Shown one piece after another: positions 63,477 through 64,000 of a stretch of 64,000 nt of DNA. The stretch covers positions 116,394 through 180,393 of the forward strand of contig NZ_JAAGLT010000019.1 of assembly GCF_010548275.1 (NCBI RefSeq), read 5' to 3'. This DNA is from Streptomyces sp. SID12488 (lineage in GTDB: Bacteria > Actinomycetota > Actinomycetes > Streptomycetales > Streptomycetaceae). The translations under genes and the position numbers were made by a program. Each line of letters begins with the position of its first letter. Positions within the stretch are counted from its first letter, which is position 1. The notes beneath the pieces were generated by a model, which did no database searches, was not told the origin of the DNA, and saw nothing but the letters and a program-made list of their open reading frames with translations.

Positions 63477-64000
63477 CTACCTCCCCCGCAGCTCCCGATA
63501 CCGACCAACCAGCGCCACCGTGGACGCATCCAGCCCCGCCACCTCCACCCCCTCCGTCAACGCCGGCTCAACCCGCTTCGCCAGCACCTTCCCCAGCTCA
63601 ACCCCCCACTGGTCGAACGAGTCGATGTTCCACACAGCGCCTTGTACGAACACATTGTGTTCATACAAGGCGATCAACTGCCCCAGCACAGACGGCGTCA
63701 ACTCCCGAGCCAGCACAGTCGTCGTCGGATGGTTGCCGAGGAACGTCTTGTGCGCCACCAACTCCTCCGGCACCCCCTCCGCCCGCACCTCGTCCGGCGT
63801 CTTCCCGAACGCCAGCGCCTGGGTCTGCGCGAAGAAGTTGGCCATCAACAGATCATGCTGGCCCTTGAGTTCGTCGCTCAGTTCCGCGACCGGCTGGGCG
63901 AACCCGATGAAGTCCGCCGGGATCAGCTTCGTCCCCTGGTGGATCAACTGGTAGTAGGCGTGCTGCCCGTTCGTCCCGGGGGTGCCCCACACCACCGGCC
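63477..64000 (-). CDS. pgi: Glucose-6-phosphate isomerase (5' part outside window)
   Basis: The C-terminal 170 or so residues of phosphoglucose isomerase (EC 5.3.1.9). The PGI signature region GTPGTNGQHAYYQLIHQGTK is complete and contains the catalytic His of QHAYYQLIHQG. VWNIDSFDQWGVELGKVLAK follows, with the catalytic Lys near the end of this block. The protein ends VGRYRELRGR. The gene runs off the window end, so start and N-terminal domain are not seen. It is convergent with the pentose phosphate operon, as in other Streptomyces. Confidence 0.95.
   Translation of the reverse strand, partial: PVVWGTPGTNGQHAYYQLIHQGTKLIPADFIGFAQPVAELSDELKGQHDLLMANFFAQTQALAFGKTPDEVRAEGVPEELVAHKTFLGNHPTTTVLARELTPSVLGQLIALYEHNVFVQGAVWNIDSFDQWGVELGKVLAKRVEPALTEGVEVAGLDASTVALVGRYRELRGR

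Overview
The window looks like core chromosome of a Streptomyces. It is very GC-rich, with strong third-position GC, frequent GTG and TTG starts, sugar ABC transporters that have no ATPase gene beside them, Tat and lipoprotein signals, and the gene order sufR-sufB-sufD-Rieske-sufC-sufS-sufU-sufT / ABC / ctaA / ctaB / tkt-tal-zwf-opcA-pgl-pgi that is conserved across actinobacteria. I see no phage, transposase, CRISPR array or biosynthetic cluster. Only the first gene (pectate lyase) and the last (pgi) are cut by the window edges.

1-11 kb (minus strand) is a plant-polysaccharide module. It holds two PL1 pectate lyases, a GH43 glycosidase, a DUF6807 protein, a Gfo/Idh/MocA oxidoreductase, two ABC permeases with no solute-binding protein, an IlvD/Edd-type sugar-acid dehydratase, a DHDPS-family lyase and a GntR regulator. 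Most neighbours overlap by 1 or 4 bases. 11-14 kb holds an MBL-fold protein, an alpha/beta hydrolase behind a possible leader peptide and hairpin, and an MFS permease. 14-23 kb is a second sugar-acid and polyol module: an unknown alanine-rich protein, kdgD, a uronate dehydrogenase, a DeoR regulator, a complete polyol-type importer (binding protein plus two permeases) and a zinc dehydrogenase. The two modules probably converge on alpha-ketoglutarate semialdehyde.

23-43 kb is mixed: a double-TerD protein, an FBP zinc protein and TetR regulator around a strong palindrome, an SGNH hydrolase, ACC deaminase with its GntR regulator, and the Ro60 (TROVE) gene. Just upstream of Ro60 are two tandem Y-RNA genes whose tRNA-like domains are circularly permuted; this is the most remarkable feature of the window. 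After them come PhoX with a Pho box, a secreted nuclease, an ArsR/SRPBCC pair, a two-domain monooxygenase-like protein, dapA and dapD, an SMR pump with its TetR regulator, and an AbfB-like membrane protein.

43-64 kb is housekeeping: the complete SUF iron-sulfur operon headed by its regulator (with a CAAC-N6-GTTG operator and a nearby iron-box half), an ABC exporter, heme A and heme O synthases, and the pentose phosphate operon. Two families of short dispersed repeats, with three copies each, sit at gene ends throughout the window.
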